NCBI GenBank assembly: GCA_949288485.1
Contig: CASEKC010000002.1
Location: forward strand, 124,001-188,000
Reading direction: 5' to 3'
Length of the DNA: 64,000 nt
Source of the DNA: an uncultured bacterium
GTDB lineage: Bacteria; Bacillota_I; Bacilli_A; RFN20; CAG-826
Notes under the pieces: generated by a model
What the model was told of the DNA's origin: nothing
What the model saw: only the letters and a program-made list of their open reading frames with translations
Databases searched by the model: none
Part shown: piece by piece, positions 16,016 through 28,744 of the stretch
How the letters are laid out: every line of letters starts with the position of its first letter
How positions within the stretch are numbered: the first letter of the stretch is position 1
Translations under genes and position numbers: made by a program

Positions 16016-19000
16016 TTATTTTGTTATTATTTCAATATAATTATTTGAATTAATTTTTATTTCATTTTTATCTTTAATCATATAATCAATAACAAAATCT
16101 AAATAATCATCAATTTTTTTAGTTTTAGATTTAAAACCTAATTTTTTAACTGCTTCTTTCTTTAAAGAATTTTTCTCTATAGAAATATCTCTTCTTAGAA
16201 GCTCTAAAATTAATACTTCAATCTCTTCTTTTGCAATATCTTCAATATTTCTATTATCAGCTTTTCGATAAAAATCGATTTTAAAATCATCTAAACCATC
16301 TTTAAAATAATAGATATTTTCCACATAATAAGAATAATTGTTTGGATTATTTAATTTAGAAATAAAATAATTAATTAATTCAGTATTCTCACGATTTTTT
16401 CTTTTAATTTGGAATAAATTATATATTTTCTTAATCAGAAGAGTTTTAGAGATAGGATATTCGACATCAATAATGTTTTTAATAATTTTATATATTTTTT
16501 CGCGATTTTTGATATTTAAAAATTGTTTTTCATTATATAAATTTTTTAATGTAAAAATTAAATATGGTTTTAGTGCAGATTTTTCTTTACGTTCAACCTT
16601 TGTAAAGGTAAGTGAAGAAAAATCAATATCGTCTGAAGAATTAATAGTATTACTTTCTTCTAAAGCTTTTTTAATCTCTTCATCGATAATTTTTAAAACT
16701 TTTAATCGATTATTATAATAATCAAGCGACCAAACCATTAAAGTTTTCCATCCTAAAGATTGAAGTTTATTAAATTGAATAATATTTCTATCTTCAACGG
16801 TTGGAGTAGAAATATATGAATAAGAATCCATAATTATCGCTAAAAGATATCTATTTTTGTTATTTGGATTAACAATTGCGATATCAATTTTAAATTTTGA
16901 GGTACCTAAATGGGTAACTACTTCATAACCTTTATTTTTTAAATCTTCAGCTAAATAATTTTCAACTCCATATTTTATTAAACTAGCTGAATTAATCGAA
17001 GATAAGGTTTTAACGCCATATTGAGAATATTCCAAAAATTCTTTTAAATATTTAACGCCTTCAGAATTGGTTTTGTTTAAATTTATTTCATTATAAGCAA
17101 TCGAAGAATAAACATACATTTCTTCACGGCTTCTTGTTATTGCAACATTTAATCTACGATAACCTCCAATATTATTAATCGGTCCAAAGTTTTGGACAAA
17201 TCTTCCGTTTTTATCACGTCCATAACAAATTGAAAGATAAATTATATCTCTTTCGTCACCTTGAACATTTTCTAAATTTTTAACAAAAATCGGTTCTTTT
17301 AAATTTGAAACTAAATTAAATAGTTCTTGGTCTTGTTCAATTTTTTCTTCTAACATCTTTTGAATTAAGTCCATTTGATGGATAGAAAAAGTGATGACGC
17401 CATAGCTATGGTTAAATTTATCGTTTTTAATTCTAAAAACTAAATCGGAAATTATCGCTTTTGCTTCTTCAATATTTGTTGCACTTTTGCCTAAATCATA
17501 AGTTCCATTGATAAATTTAAAATGTATTTTTGAATTTACATCATCAATTGAAGGGAAAGTATAAAGTTCATTGTTATAAAATTTACTATTTGAAAAAGCT
17601 ATTAATGATTCATTTTTACTTCTATAATGGTATAAAAGTTTTTTAATTGGGAAAGAGGAAGCAATTGCATCATCTAAGATTGATTCTAAATCAGAAATAA
17701 ATTGTTCGTCTTCATTATCATCAACTTGTTTATCAAAAAACGATGTTGGCGGTAATTGTTTATCATCTCCGGCTATAACTAAAGAGTCTCCTCTTGAAAT
17801 TACTCCAATAGCACTTGAAGTAGGAATTTGAGATGCTTCATCAAAAATTACTAAATCAAAATGGAAAAGTTTAGGATCTAAATATTTTGCACAGCTTAGC
17901 GGAGAAACAAGAACACATGGTGTAATATTTAATAAAGTTTCACTAATTAATGACAAAATTTTTCTTAAACTCATTCCTCTTCCACTACTTTTAATAGCTT
18001 TTTTTAATATGCCTACTTCTGAAGAATTAACACTATTTTTATAAGATGTTGGTAAATTTGAACTTAATTTTGCGACAACTTCGTTTATTACATCTTTTTT
18101 ATAAGAATTATCTAATTTTTGATAAGTTGTTCTTTCTAAATTTAAATTTTCACCATTAAATTTTTCTAAATGATTCTTATTTATTAATTTTTCTACTATT
18201 TTTCTATATAAACTTTTATAAAATCTTCTACTTATAAGATTAAAATCAAAGCATTTTAAATATTCAGTTTTTATATTCTTTAATAAATAATTATCAAAAT
18301 TATCAAAAACATTCAAAATACCGGACCAATCTTGTAATAAATCAATGTTTTGATAAATATTTTTAAGATTAACAAAGACAGCATCAATCTCTCCATTATC
18401 TTTAAATTTATTAAAATTAAATTTAAAATCTGATGATAGTCTTGATAAATTTTCTTTAATAATTTCAAAGCTATCTTGGTATTCTTTAATCATTTCTATA
18501 GAAGCTTTTTCTTTATAAAGTTCATTGATATATTTTATGAATAATTTATCGTCAATTTTTCCATAGGAAATTTTTTCAATAATTTTAAGAAAATCAATAG
18601 TTGCATCAATCTTTTTTAAAATTTTAGTGTAATTATTTTTATCGTTTCTAAAATAATCATTAGAAATAAGAGATTCGATTAAAATAGAATTTTTATTAAT
18701 TATTGGTTTATTTTGATTATGATTTTTAAGTAAAACCAAATATTGTTCAGTATTATGTCTATTAATTTTTTTAGGGGCAAAAGCTCTTCTTTTTAGTTGT
18801 TTTAAAATTTTTGATTGCTTAAATAATTTAGATAAAAAATTACTGTTTTTCGAATTTTGATATGTTAAATATAATTCATTAAGATCCATTTTTTCAATCG
18901 ATTCATCAAAAATTTGATTTAAAGAATTCCATTCAAGAACATAATTATTTTCTAATAAAACCATTTCTTTAAGTTTTTTTAATTTTAAGAAAGATCCTTC

Positions 19001-21799
19001 TTCAATCAATAAATTAAAATAAACTTCTTCCACTTTTAAATAATCAAAAAGATTATAAATTTGAGCAATAATTTTATTATCTAAATTATCAATTCTTAAA
19101 GATTTGTTTAATTTTTTATAATTAATTAAAAATTTATTAAATTCTTCTATTGTTACATTAAGTAAATCTTTTAATTCGTTTTTTATTGAAGATGAATAAT
19201 CTCTCAATTCAACAATGAAAAAAGGATTATCTTCTTTAAAATCAATAAAAAAATTTTGATATGTTTGTCCTCTTAAAAATAGTTTTTCAATATTTTCTTC
19301 TTTAGATTTAGTAAAATTATCAATAAATTGGTCGTTTATGATAATTTCTTCACCTTTTTCATCCTTATATTGTTCGAATTTTAAAATAGCATCATATAAA
19401 GAAAGAGGATAATCATCTTTTAAATGAATTTTTTTGATAATATCTTTAAAATCATTTTTTAAATAATTAATATTTTCAATTAAAGATGAAAACTCTCTTT
19501 TTTTAGCTATTTCTCCCAAGTCTAAAGCTCTTTCTAAAGAATTCAGGACAATTTTTTTATCTTGTTTATTTGAATGTAATTCTAAACAAAAAGGATCGAT
19601 TTTTACTTCTTTTAAACGAGAATAAACTACATCGAGTGCTGCTTTTTTCTCACTACAAAAAAGTACTTTTTTATTATTATATAAAGCATTGACAATAATA
19701 TTTGTGATTGTTTGAGATTTTCCAGTTCCTGGAGGTCCAATCATAACAAAAGATTCACCATTTGCTGAATTAATTATCGCTTCAATTTGGCTAGAATCTG
19801 AACTTAAAGGAATAGCAACATTTTTTAAATCAAGGAAATTATCTATATCAGAAGCATCGAATTTCTTTTTACTTTCCCATTCTTTTTTCCCATTTAAAAA
19901 AGATTTAATAACTAAATTTTTTGAAATTTCATTTTTTCGATTACGAATATCGTTCCACATTAAATATTTAGAAAAAGAAAAGCGTCCAATAAAAGCAGTT
20001 TCGCTTATTTTAAAACCTTTTAAAGATAAAAAGTGCTTTTTAAATTCAGAAATAATTTTATTTAAATCAATGATATCTGAATTATCACTTTTTCTAGGTA
20101 ATTCAGTAAAAATATTTAAATCTATAGAATATTCATCTTTTAGATAGGCTAAAAAAGATGTATTTAAAAAGGGCTCTTGATCTAAAGCTTTAATTTCAAA
20201 AAGTTTCGATTTATTCCTTTTCATTTCTATTGGTAAAAGTAAAATCGGGGCATTAAAAGTGCTTTTTGTACTGCTATTTTCTTTCCACGTGACAACTCCA
20301 AATGCAATAAATAGTGTATTTGAACCACTTTCTTCCTCTTCGTTATTTACTTTTCGATATAAAGAAGGAAGTGATGTAAAATATTCTTTTTCATTTAATA
20401 AGATTTCCATCTTGTTTTTTAAAATAAATTCATTACATCTACTTATTATTTTTGGATCGTTTTTTATCTCGAAAATATGTTTTTTTGATGAAGAAGGAAT
20501 TGAATCATCGTTTTTAAATAATAGTGTAAAACGACTATCTAAATTAGACATTAATAAATAAGATAAATCATAAATTGAAGGTGTTAAAATTTGAAAATTA
20601 TTAGTACCTATTTTCATATTTATAAGCTTGTTATTTTTTGAAAGATCCAATAATTTCCTTTCCCAATATGAAAAACGGTCTTTATTTTTATAAAATTCAT
20701 TTTTTAAATCACTCGATTTTAAATTAAGATCTTTTAAAGATAAACTTTCTTTATTAAACGCAATTTTATCAATGTTTTCTTTATTTAAAATATCTTCTTC
20801 TAAAGGATAAAAATGATTTTTTCTAGATGATTTAACATCCAAAATTAATAAATCATCTTCTTTTAATAAATGTTTTTTAGTTTCTAAAATATTTTCTTTA
20901 AATTTAGCTTTTTTATTAAAAATAGAACTTATATCAAATGCAATAATTTTATTAATTGATAAATATAAATAAATATCATCTTTGGAAGTTATTAAAGGAG
21001 AATAAGATATATTTGAAGTAGTCCATATTCCTACCATTACTCGATTTTTATTAAAAATTATTAAAGGATTAAATGAAAAATATTCTAATAAAGAGGCAAA
21101 AAATAAAGCTAAATCTAATTCACTTCCTCTTTTAGAAAAATAAATTTCTTCATCTCTCCTTATTTTTATACCGTTTATTAAATAATTAGAAGGTAAATTA
21201 ATTAGCGATATATCTAACTTTTTAAATTCTTTATATAAAATTTCTATTTCGTTATAAATATCTTCAATATCATAATTCTGATAATTATAAAAATTATCAG
21301 AATTATATATTTCTTTTTTCTTTAATTTAGAATTATAGGCTAAATTTTTAATATATTTATTATTAGGTGTAATAAAAGAAACAAGGGAAGGATAATCAAA
21401 ATAAGATAAAGAAAATAAAAATGGAGATATAAGTTTAACAATAAAAAAAGAACTGACTAATATTTCATTATTTTCATTAATAACTTCAAAAAATATCTTT
21501 ATATCTTTAGCAATTACTATCTCTTTTAATTTTTCATTATCAAAATGAATATTAAAATTAGTTAAACTTATTTCCTCTTTTTCTTTTAAAAACGGAATAA
21601 AAACATCATCAATAGTTAAATATTCATTATTAAGTGTAAATATTTTTAAAGCGAGTGAGGAAAAAGGAAGGAAATAAGAATTAACTAATTTTACTTTTTC
21701 AATTAAATTATAAGACTCATAAAAATGGAGGTAAGAATAAACATTCTTACCTTCGATAGATATAGCTATAGGTTTTTCATATTTTTTAATATCTTCCAT
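16016..21799 (-). CDS. Giant DUF4011-type SF1 helicase with PD-(D/E)XK nuclease-like domain (putative antiviral defence)
   Basis: 1927 residues. An N-terminal region (about 1-350) includes a transglutaminase-like stretch, RGSELDLALFFASLLEY then NRVMVGIW. A DUF4011-like segment follows near 375 (FSYWERKLLDLSKNNKLIN). The split SF1 helicase has Walker A GPPGTGKSQT near 688, Walker B VIFDEASQIP near 1318, and late motifs VQGDERDIIYLS and RRLNVAITRSREEM. A nuclease-like domain near 1636 (KFKIDIAIV ... YLLAIIMDSYSY) and a C-terminal DUF3320-like tail complete it. This architecture is known from standalone phage-defence helicases (Hhe class). The gene lies 33 bp after lacZ with no terminator between, so read-through from the galactoside operon is possible. 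Confidence 0.8.
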   Translation of the reverse strand: MEDIKKYEKPIAISIEGKNVYSYLHFYESYNLIEKVKLVNSYFLPFSSLALKIFTLNNEYLTIDDVFIPFLKEKEEISLTNFNIHFDNEKLKEIVIAKDIKIFFEVINENNEILVSSFFIVKLISPFLFSLSYFDYPSLVSFITPNNKYIKNLAYNSKLKKKEIYNSDNFYNYQNYDIEDIYNEIEILYKEFKKLDISLINLPSNYLINGIKIRRDEEIYFSKRGSELDLALFFASLLEYFSFNPLIIFNKNRVMVGIWTTSNISYSPLITSKDDIYLYLSINKIIAFDISSIFNKKAKFKENILETKKHLLKEDDLLILDVKSSRKNHFYPLEEDILNKENIDKIAFNKESLSLKDLNLKSSDLKNEFYKNKDRFSYWERKLLDLSKNNKLINMKIGTNNFQILTPSIYDLSYLLMSNLDSRFTLLFKNDDSIPSSSKKHIFEIKNDPKIISRCNEFILKNKMEILLNEKEYFTSLPSLYRKVNNEEEESGSNTLFIAFGVVTWKENSSTKSTFNAPILLLPIEMKRNKSKLFEIKALDQEPFLNTSFLAYLKDEYSIDLNIFTELPRKSDNSDIIDLNKIISEFKKHFLSLKGFKISETAFIGRFSFSKYLMWNDIRNRKNEISKNLVIKSFLNGKKEWESKKKFDASDIDNFLDLKNVAIPLSSDSSQIEAIINSANGESFVMIGPPGTGKSQTITNIIVNALYNNKKVLFCSEKKAALDVVYSRLKEVKIDPFCLELHSNKQDKKIVLNSLERALDLGEIAKKREFSSLIENINYLKNDFKDIIKKIHLKDDYPLSLYDAILKFEQYKDEKGEEIIINDQFIDNFTKSKEENIEKLFLRGQTYQNFFIDFKEDNPFFIVELRDYSSSIKNELKDLLNVTIEEFNKFLINYKKLNKSLRIDNLDNKIIAQIYNLFDYLKVEEVYFNLLIEEGSFLKLKKLKEMVLLENNYVLEWNSLNQIFDESIEKMDLNELYLTYQNSKNSNFLSKLFKQSKILKQLKRRAFAPKKINRHNTEQYLVLLKNHNQNKPIINKNSILIESLISNDYFRNDKNNYTKILKKIDATIDFLKIIEKISYGKIDDKLFIKYINELYKEKASIEMIKEYQDSFEIIKENLSRLSSDFKFNFNKFKDNGEIDAVFVNLKNIYQNIDLLQDWSGILNVFDNFDNYLLKNIKTEYLKCFDFNLISRRFYKSLYRKIVEKLINKNHLEKFNGENLNLERTTYQKLDNSYKKDVINEVVAKLSSNLPTSYKNSVNSSEVGILKKAIKSSGRGMSLRKILSLISETLLNITPCVLVSPLSCAKYLDPKLFHFDLVIFDEASQIPTSSAIGVISRGDSLVIAGDDKQLPPTSFFDKQVDDNEDEQFISDLESILDDAIASSFPIKKLLYHYRSKNESLIAFSNSKFYNNELYTFPSIDDVNSKIHFKFINGTYDLGKSATNIEEAKAIISDLVFRIKNDKFNHSYGVITFSIHQMDLIQKMLEEKIEQDQELFNLVSNLKEPIFVKNLENVQGDERDIIYLSICYGRDKNGRFVQNFGPINNIGGYRRLNVAITRSREEMYVYSSIAYNEINLNKTNSEGVKYLKEFLEYSQYGVKTLSSINSASLIKYGVENYLAEDLKNKGYEVVTHLGTSKFKIDIAIVNPNNKNRYLLAIIMDSYSYISTPTVEDRNIIQFNKLQSLGWKTLMVWSLDYYNNRLKVLKIIDEEIKKALEESNTINSSDDIDFSSLTFTKVERKEKSALKPYLIFTLKNLYNEKQFLNIKNREKIYKIIKNIIDVEYPISKTLLIKKIYNLFQIKRKNRENTELINYFISKLNNPNNYSYYVENIYYFKDGLDDFKIDFYRKADNRNIEDIAKEEIEVLILELLRRDISIEKNSLKKEAVKKLGFKSKTKKIDDYLDFVIDYMIKDKNEIKINSNNYIEIITK
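20282..20291 (+). other. TTTCCACGTG motif, copy 3 (inside the helicase gene)
   Basis: Followed by ACAAC. Same orientation as the other five copies. Confidence 0.5.
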
Positions 21800-21832
21800 T
21801 TTTTTACTTTTTTAAAATTTCCTTTTAATATT

Positions 21833-24838
<3,006 letters not shown>

Positions 24839-27091
24839 TTAAATTAATTTATCTCTTTTCCCTCCATCAACTTGCTTTGTTTTTCTATAAAGTTTTGCTC
24901 TTATATCATCTACTTCTTTTAAAACGAATAATGCACTAAAATACGGATCCATTGGACAAGATAAATTTAAACCAACATTCATATAAAAACTACCTTTATA
25001 AATATCGTTTGTTAATGAGTTAAAATAGAATTTATTAGGTGATAAACCTTTGATTTTTAAAAATCTAGATTTTGTCTGTTCTTTTTTATAATTCATAAAA
25101 TAAACAAGACACTCTTTTTTATTATTGCTAACAACGTTCCAAGCAGCATAATTAGAAGAAAAAGGAGAAAAAATCGAATAATATTTTCCTTCTTCGACTA
25201 CATGATGGAAATCTTTATATAAAGAATTGAAGAATTTAATTTGTTTTTTATCTTCTTCATTTAATTTAGTAATATCTAGTTCATATCCAAAAGTTCCAAA
25301 AAAAGCTAAACAAGCCTTATCTTGAATACTTCCTATTTTTCTATTTGAAACGTGAGCTCCAATACTTCTTAACGGATAAAAAATATTTTTTGCATATTGA
25401 ATTGAAGCTCTTAAAGCTATATCCGTTTCGTCGCTTCCCCAAATTTGAGGGGAGAAAAAAAGCATTCCTAAGTCAAATCTTCCTCCTCCAGAAGCACAAG
25501 TTTCTAACAATATGTGAGGATAGATGTTTGTAAATCGATATAATAAATCGTATACACCTAACATGAAACGATAATTTGTTTCTTTTTTTCTTTCAACTGG
25601 TAAAGACGGGGAATAACTTTCTGTCAAATAACGATTAAAATCCCATTTTACATATGAAATATCATATTCATCAAAAATATCGATCATTTTTCTAAAAATA
25701 TTAGTAATAACTTCATTATTGGTTAAATCTAAAACAAGTTGATGTCTTAGCAATGTTGGATGTTTATAATTTTCTGGAATAAGTGCAAATTCTGGATGCT
25801 CTTTGAATAAATATGAAGAAGGAGAAATCATCTCAGGTTCTATCCAAAGACCTATATCCATTTTTAAAGATTTAGCGTGATCGATAACTTTTTTTAAATC
25901 GATTTTTAAATTATCAACTTCCCAATCTCCTAATGAAGTAGTATCGCTATTTCTATTTTTAAACCAGCCATCATCTATAACGACCAAATTAATATCACAT
26001 TTTTTAGCTTCATCAATCAAAGAAATTATTTTATCTGTATCAAAGTCAAAATAATAACCTTCCCAGGAATTGATTAAAATATAATCTTTTTGCACATTTT
26101 TGGTTTGTGGCATTATTCTTTTTCGTATAACTTCATGCATCAATTGACTCATTCCGTTAATTCCTTTATTAGAATAAACAAAAAGAGTTTGGAAAGTGCT
26201 AATTTCTTCCTTTTCTTTTAATAGATACTCAAAAGTTTCATCGTTAAATCCACCAATAATTCTTGTTTGATCAATTTCATCAACTTTAAATTCATATGAA
26301 AAATCGCCTGAATATAGTGATGAGATTCCATATACCTCGCCATTATCGAGTGTTGCTTCATTAGAAATTAAAGCAATAGCTGGATTATAATAAAAACCAC
26401 GAGCTCCATGATTATCACTAATTTTAGTTAATGAATGGTTAAGTGGAATTATTTCTACTTCAGTATCATTCCCCCAAGTTCCTTTTAAAGCAAGGATTTT
26501 ATAACCAGAAGATGGTAAATCTAATTCAAAAGATGATAATTTTTTAACCTTTATATTTTCATTAGATTTATTAATTATTTTTGAATATCTTACTAAACAA
26601 TCAAATTTTTCACTGATTTCATAAAAAAGTTTTAAATAAACCTTCTTATATTCATCTTTTAAAGTAATAATTAAGGTAGTAACATCGTTTTCTTGAAAAC
26701 GAACATATGGAAAGCGTATTCTCTCCTTCTTATATGGTCCTTTTATAATCTCATATGAATCAAAAAGAAAATTTGTAATAGGAATATTATCTTCGCCTTC
26801 AATTATAAAAGGAGCGTTTCTTTTATCGCCTTTTCCAAAAGGAGCAACTTCAAATTGAGATGCTATAAAAGAAAAATAATAGTCCTCATCCATTGTTTCC
26901 TTTTTTTCATCGTTTAAGAAAGCGTATCTTTCCATATATCTTTCTGATACACGTTCTTTTGAAATGTCATTTAAATATTTTCCACTATATAAATGAATCA
27001 AATAATTATATTTATTTACATGAATATAATATGAAAAATTTTTCGTGAATAAATGGAAAATTTTACGTTTTTTCTCAAAGGTTACTCCCAT
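24839..27091 (-). CDS. Alpha-galactosidase, GH36 family
   Basis: 750 residues, cytoplasmic. It releases alpha-linked galactose from melibiose or raffinose-type sugars. Family features are LINSWEGYYFDFD, VIDDGWF, DIGLWIEPEM, the nucleophile Asp in VKWDFNRYL near 483, CASGGGRFDLG, and the acid/base Asp in GSDETD near 552. It starts 12 bp after the malL-like stop and lies 3 bp before lacZ, so alpha- and beta-galactosides are handled by one transcript. Confidence 0.94.
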   Translation of the reverse strand: MGVTFEKKRKIFHLFTKNFSYYIHVNKYNYLIHLYSGKYLNDISKERVSERYMERYAFLNDEKKETMDEDYYFSFIASQFEVAPFGKGDKRNAPFIIEGEDNIPITNFLFDSYEIIKGPYKKERIRFPYVRFQENDVTTLIITLKDEYKKVYLKLFYEISEKFDCLVRYSKIINKSNENIKVKKLSSFELDLPSSGYKILALKGTWGNDTEVEIIPLNHSLTKISDNHGARGFYYNPAIALISNEATLDNGEVYGISSLYSGDFSYEFKVDEIDQTRIIGGFNDETFEYLLKEKEEISTFQTLFVYSNKGINGMSQLMHEVIRKRIMPQTKNVQKDYILINSWEGYYFDFDTDKIISLIDEAKKCDINLVVIDDGWFKNRNSDTTSLGDWEVDNLKIDLKKVIDHAKSLKMDIGLWIEPEMISPSSYLFKEHPEFALIPENYKHPTLLRHQLVLDLTNNEVITNIFRKMIDIFDEYDISYVKWDFNRYLTESYSPSLPVERKKETNYRFMLGVYDLLYRFTNIYPHILLETCASGGGRFDLGMLFFSPQIWGSDETDIALRASIQYAKNIFYPLRSIGAHVSNRKIGSIQDKACLAFFGTFGYELDITKLNEEDKKQIKFFNSLYKDFHHVVEEGKYYSIFSPFSSNYAAWNVVSNNKKECLVYFMNYKKEQTKSRFLKIKGLSPNKFYFNSLTNDIYKGSFYMNVGLNLSCPMDPYFSALFVLKEVDDIRAKLYRKTKQVDGGKRDKLI

Positions 27092-27103
27092 ATGTTCTCC
27101 TTT

Positions 27104-28744
27104 TTATTTAATTTTATAAATTATTGCTTCAAATGGTTTTAATACTTTATTTTCATGTTTATCATAATTTGAAACTAGTATTTCTTTAGTTTCATCAAGT
27201 TTTTTATCTTTAATTTGTTTATTCGATAAGTTAGCTACAATTAATAGTGTTTCATCATTTGTTCTTCTTAAAAATTTTGCAACATAGCTATTTGATTTAA
27301 TTTCTTCAAAAGAACCATATTTTAAAGTATCTGAATGATTTCTAAAATGAATCATTTTTTTATAAAAATTCAAAATTGAATTTTTATCATTTACTTCATT
27401 TTTAACATTTATATTTTTATAATTGTCATTTATTTTTATCCAAGTTTGATGTCCTTCATTAAATCCACCATTTATACTATCATCCCATTGGAAAGGGGCA
27501 CGAGCATGGTCACGATTAACTGTATCATTTACCCATTTAAAAGCTCTTCTTTTTGAAACATGTAACATCTTCATTGCTGTTTCGGTTGCATTTTTTGCCA
27601 TACAATCATCAGTTTCTTCATAGGTTAGATTTTTATAGTTCAAAGTTCCTATTTCTTGACCTTGATAAATAAAAATTGTTCCTTTAAGAGAAAGAAGGAA
27701 TAAACTTAAAGCTTTTGCACTTTCTTTAAAAAACTTTTTCTCATCACCAAATCTTGAGACAGATCTTAATTGATCATGATTTTCTAAATAAGCGCCAATC
27801 CAAGAAACTTCTTTTTGCCATTTAAAAATTGGTTTAAATAAAAGTTTTGCTTTATATACTGGTTTTTTAAATATTGGAACAAGTTTAAAGGATTTACAAA
27901 AAGCATGGTCAAATTCAAAAAACATATCTAAAGCTCTTCGATCAATAAATTCTTGGCCAATCTTTGGAGTTAAAGAACTTGTTTCACCAACTAAAAATAC
28001 ATCATCATATTTATCTAAAACTTCTCTTCTAAATCTTTCTAAAATTTTGAATGCTCCTTCTTGATTTTCATAATGTTCTCTTCCTCTAGAAAATAAAGAA
28101 AATTTACCATTTTCAAGGGAAGTTTTATAAATTTGACTAATTACATCACATCTAAAACCAGCGACACCTTTGTCTAAATAAAATTTTAAGATATTTTCAA
28201 CTTCTTTTATTACTTCCTCATTATGATAATTTAAGTCGGGTTGTTCTTTTGTAAAAAGGTGAAGATAGTACATATTATCTTCATTTGGAACTTTTTCCCA
28301 GCAATATCCTGAAAAAGCACTATTCCAATTGTTTGGAGGTTTTTTACCATTTCCTTTTCTAAAATAGTAATAATCTCTATATTTAGAATCTTTGTTTTTT
28401 AAAGCTTCTTGAAACCATGGATGTTGATCAGAAGTATGATTTACAACTAAATCCATAACAATTTTAATATCTCTTTTTTTAGTTTCTTCAAGTAAAGTAT
28501 CAAAATCTTCCATCGTTCCAAAAAGTGGATTAATTTTGTAATAATCGCTAATATCATAGCCATTATCTTTCATTGGAGAATTATAAATTGGTGAAAGCCA
28601 AATCATTCCTACCCCTAATTCTTTTAAATAATCAAGTTTTTGAATGATTCCTTTTAAATCGCCATATCCATCATTATTTGAATCTTTAAACGATAGGGGA
28701 TAAATTTGGTAAATAATTCTTTCTTTATATGCTCTTTTTTCCAT
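27104..28744 (-). CDS. malL: Alpha-glucosidase / oligo-1,6-glucosidase, GH13
   Basis: 546 residues, cytoplasmic. The GH13 regions are present: DLVVNHTSDQHPWF, GFRCDVISQI with the nucleophile Asp near 198, LVGETSS with the acid Glu near 251, and ENHDQLR near 322. Length and the N-terminus (YQIYPLSFKDSNNDGYGDLKGI) match the oligo-1,6-glucosidase/sucrose-isomerase branch. In this operon it would process the glucose-containing part of imported oligosaccharides; sucrose or isomaltose could be substrates. It overlaps the transporter stop by one base (TAATG). Confidence 0.9.
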   Translation of the reverse strand: MEKRAYKERIIYQIYPLSFKDSNNDGYGDLKGIIQKLDYLKELGVGMIWLSPIYNSPMKDNGYDISDYYKINPLFGTMEDFDTLLEETKKRDIKIVMDLVVNHTSDQHPWFQEALKNKDSKYRDYYYFRKGNGKKPPNNWNSAFSGYCWEKVPNEDNMYYLHLFTKEQPDLNYHNEEVIKEVENILKFYLDKGVAGFRCDVISQIYKTSLENGKFSLFSRGREHYENQEGAFKILERFRREVLDKYDDVFLVGETSSLTPKIGQEFIDRRALDMFFEFDHAFCKSFKLVPIFKKPVYKAKLLFKPIFKWQKEVSWIGAYLENHDQLRSVSRFGDEKKFFKESAKALSLFLLSLKGTIFIYQGQEIGTLNYKNLTYEETDDCMAKNATETAMKMLHVSKRRAFKWVNDTVNRDHARAPFQWDDSINGGFNEGHQTWIKINDNYKNINVKNEVNDKNSILNFYKKMIHFRNHSDTLKYGSFEEIKSNSYVAKFLRRTNDETLLIVANLSNKQIKDKKLDETKEILVSNYDKHENKVLKPFEAIIYKIK

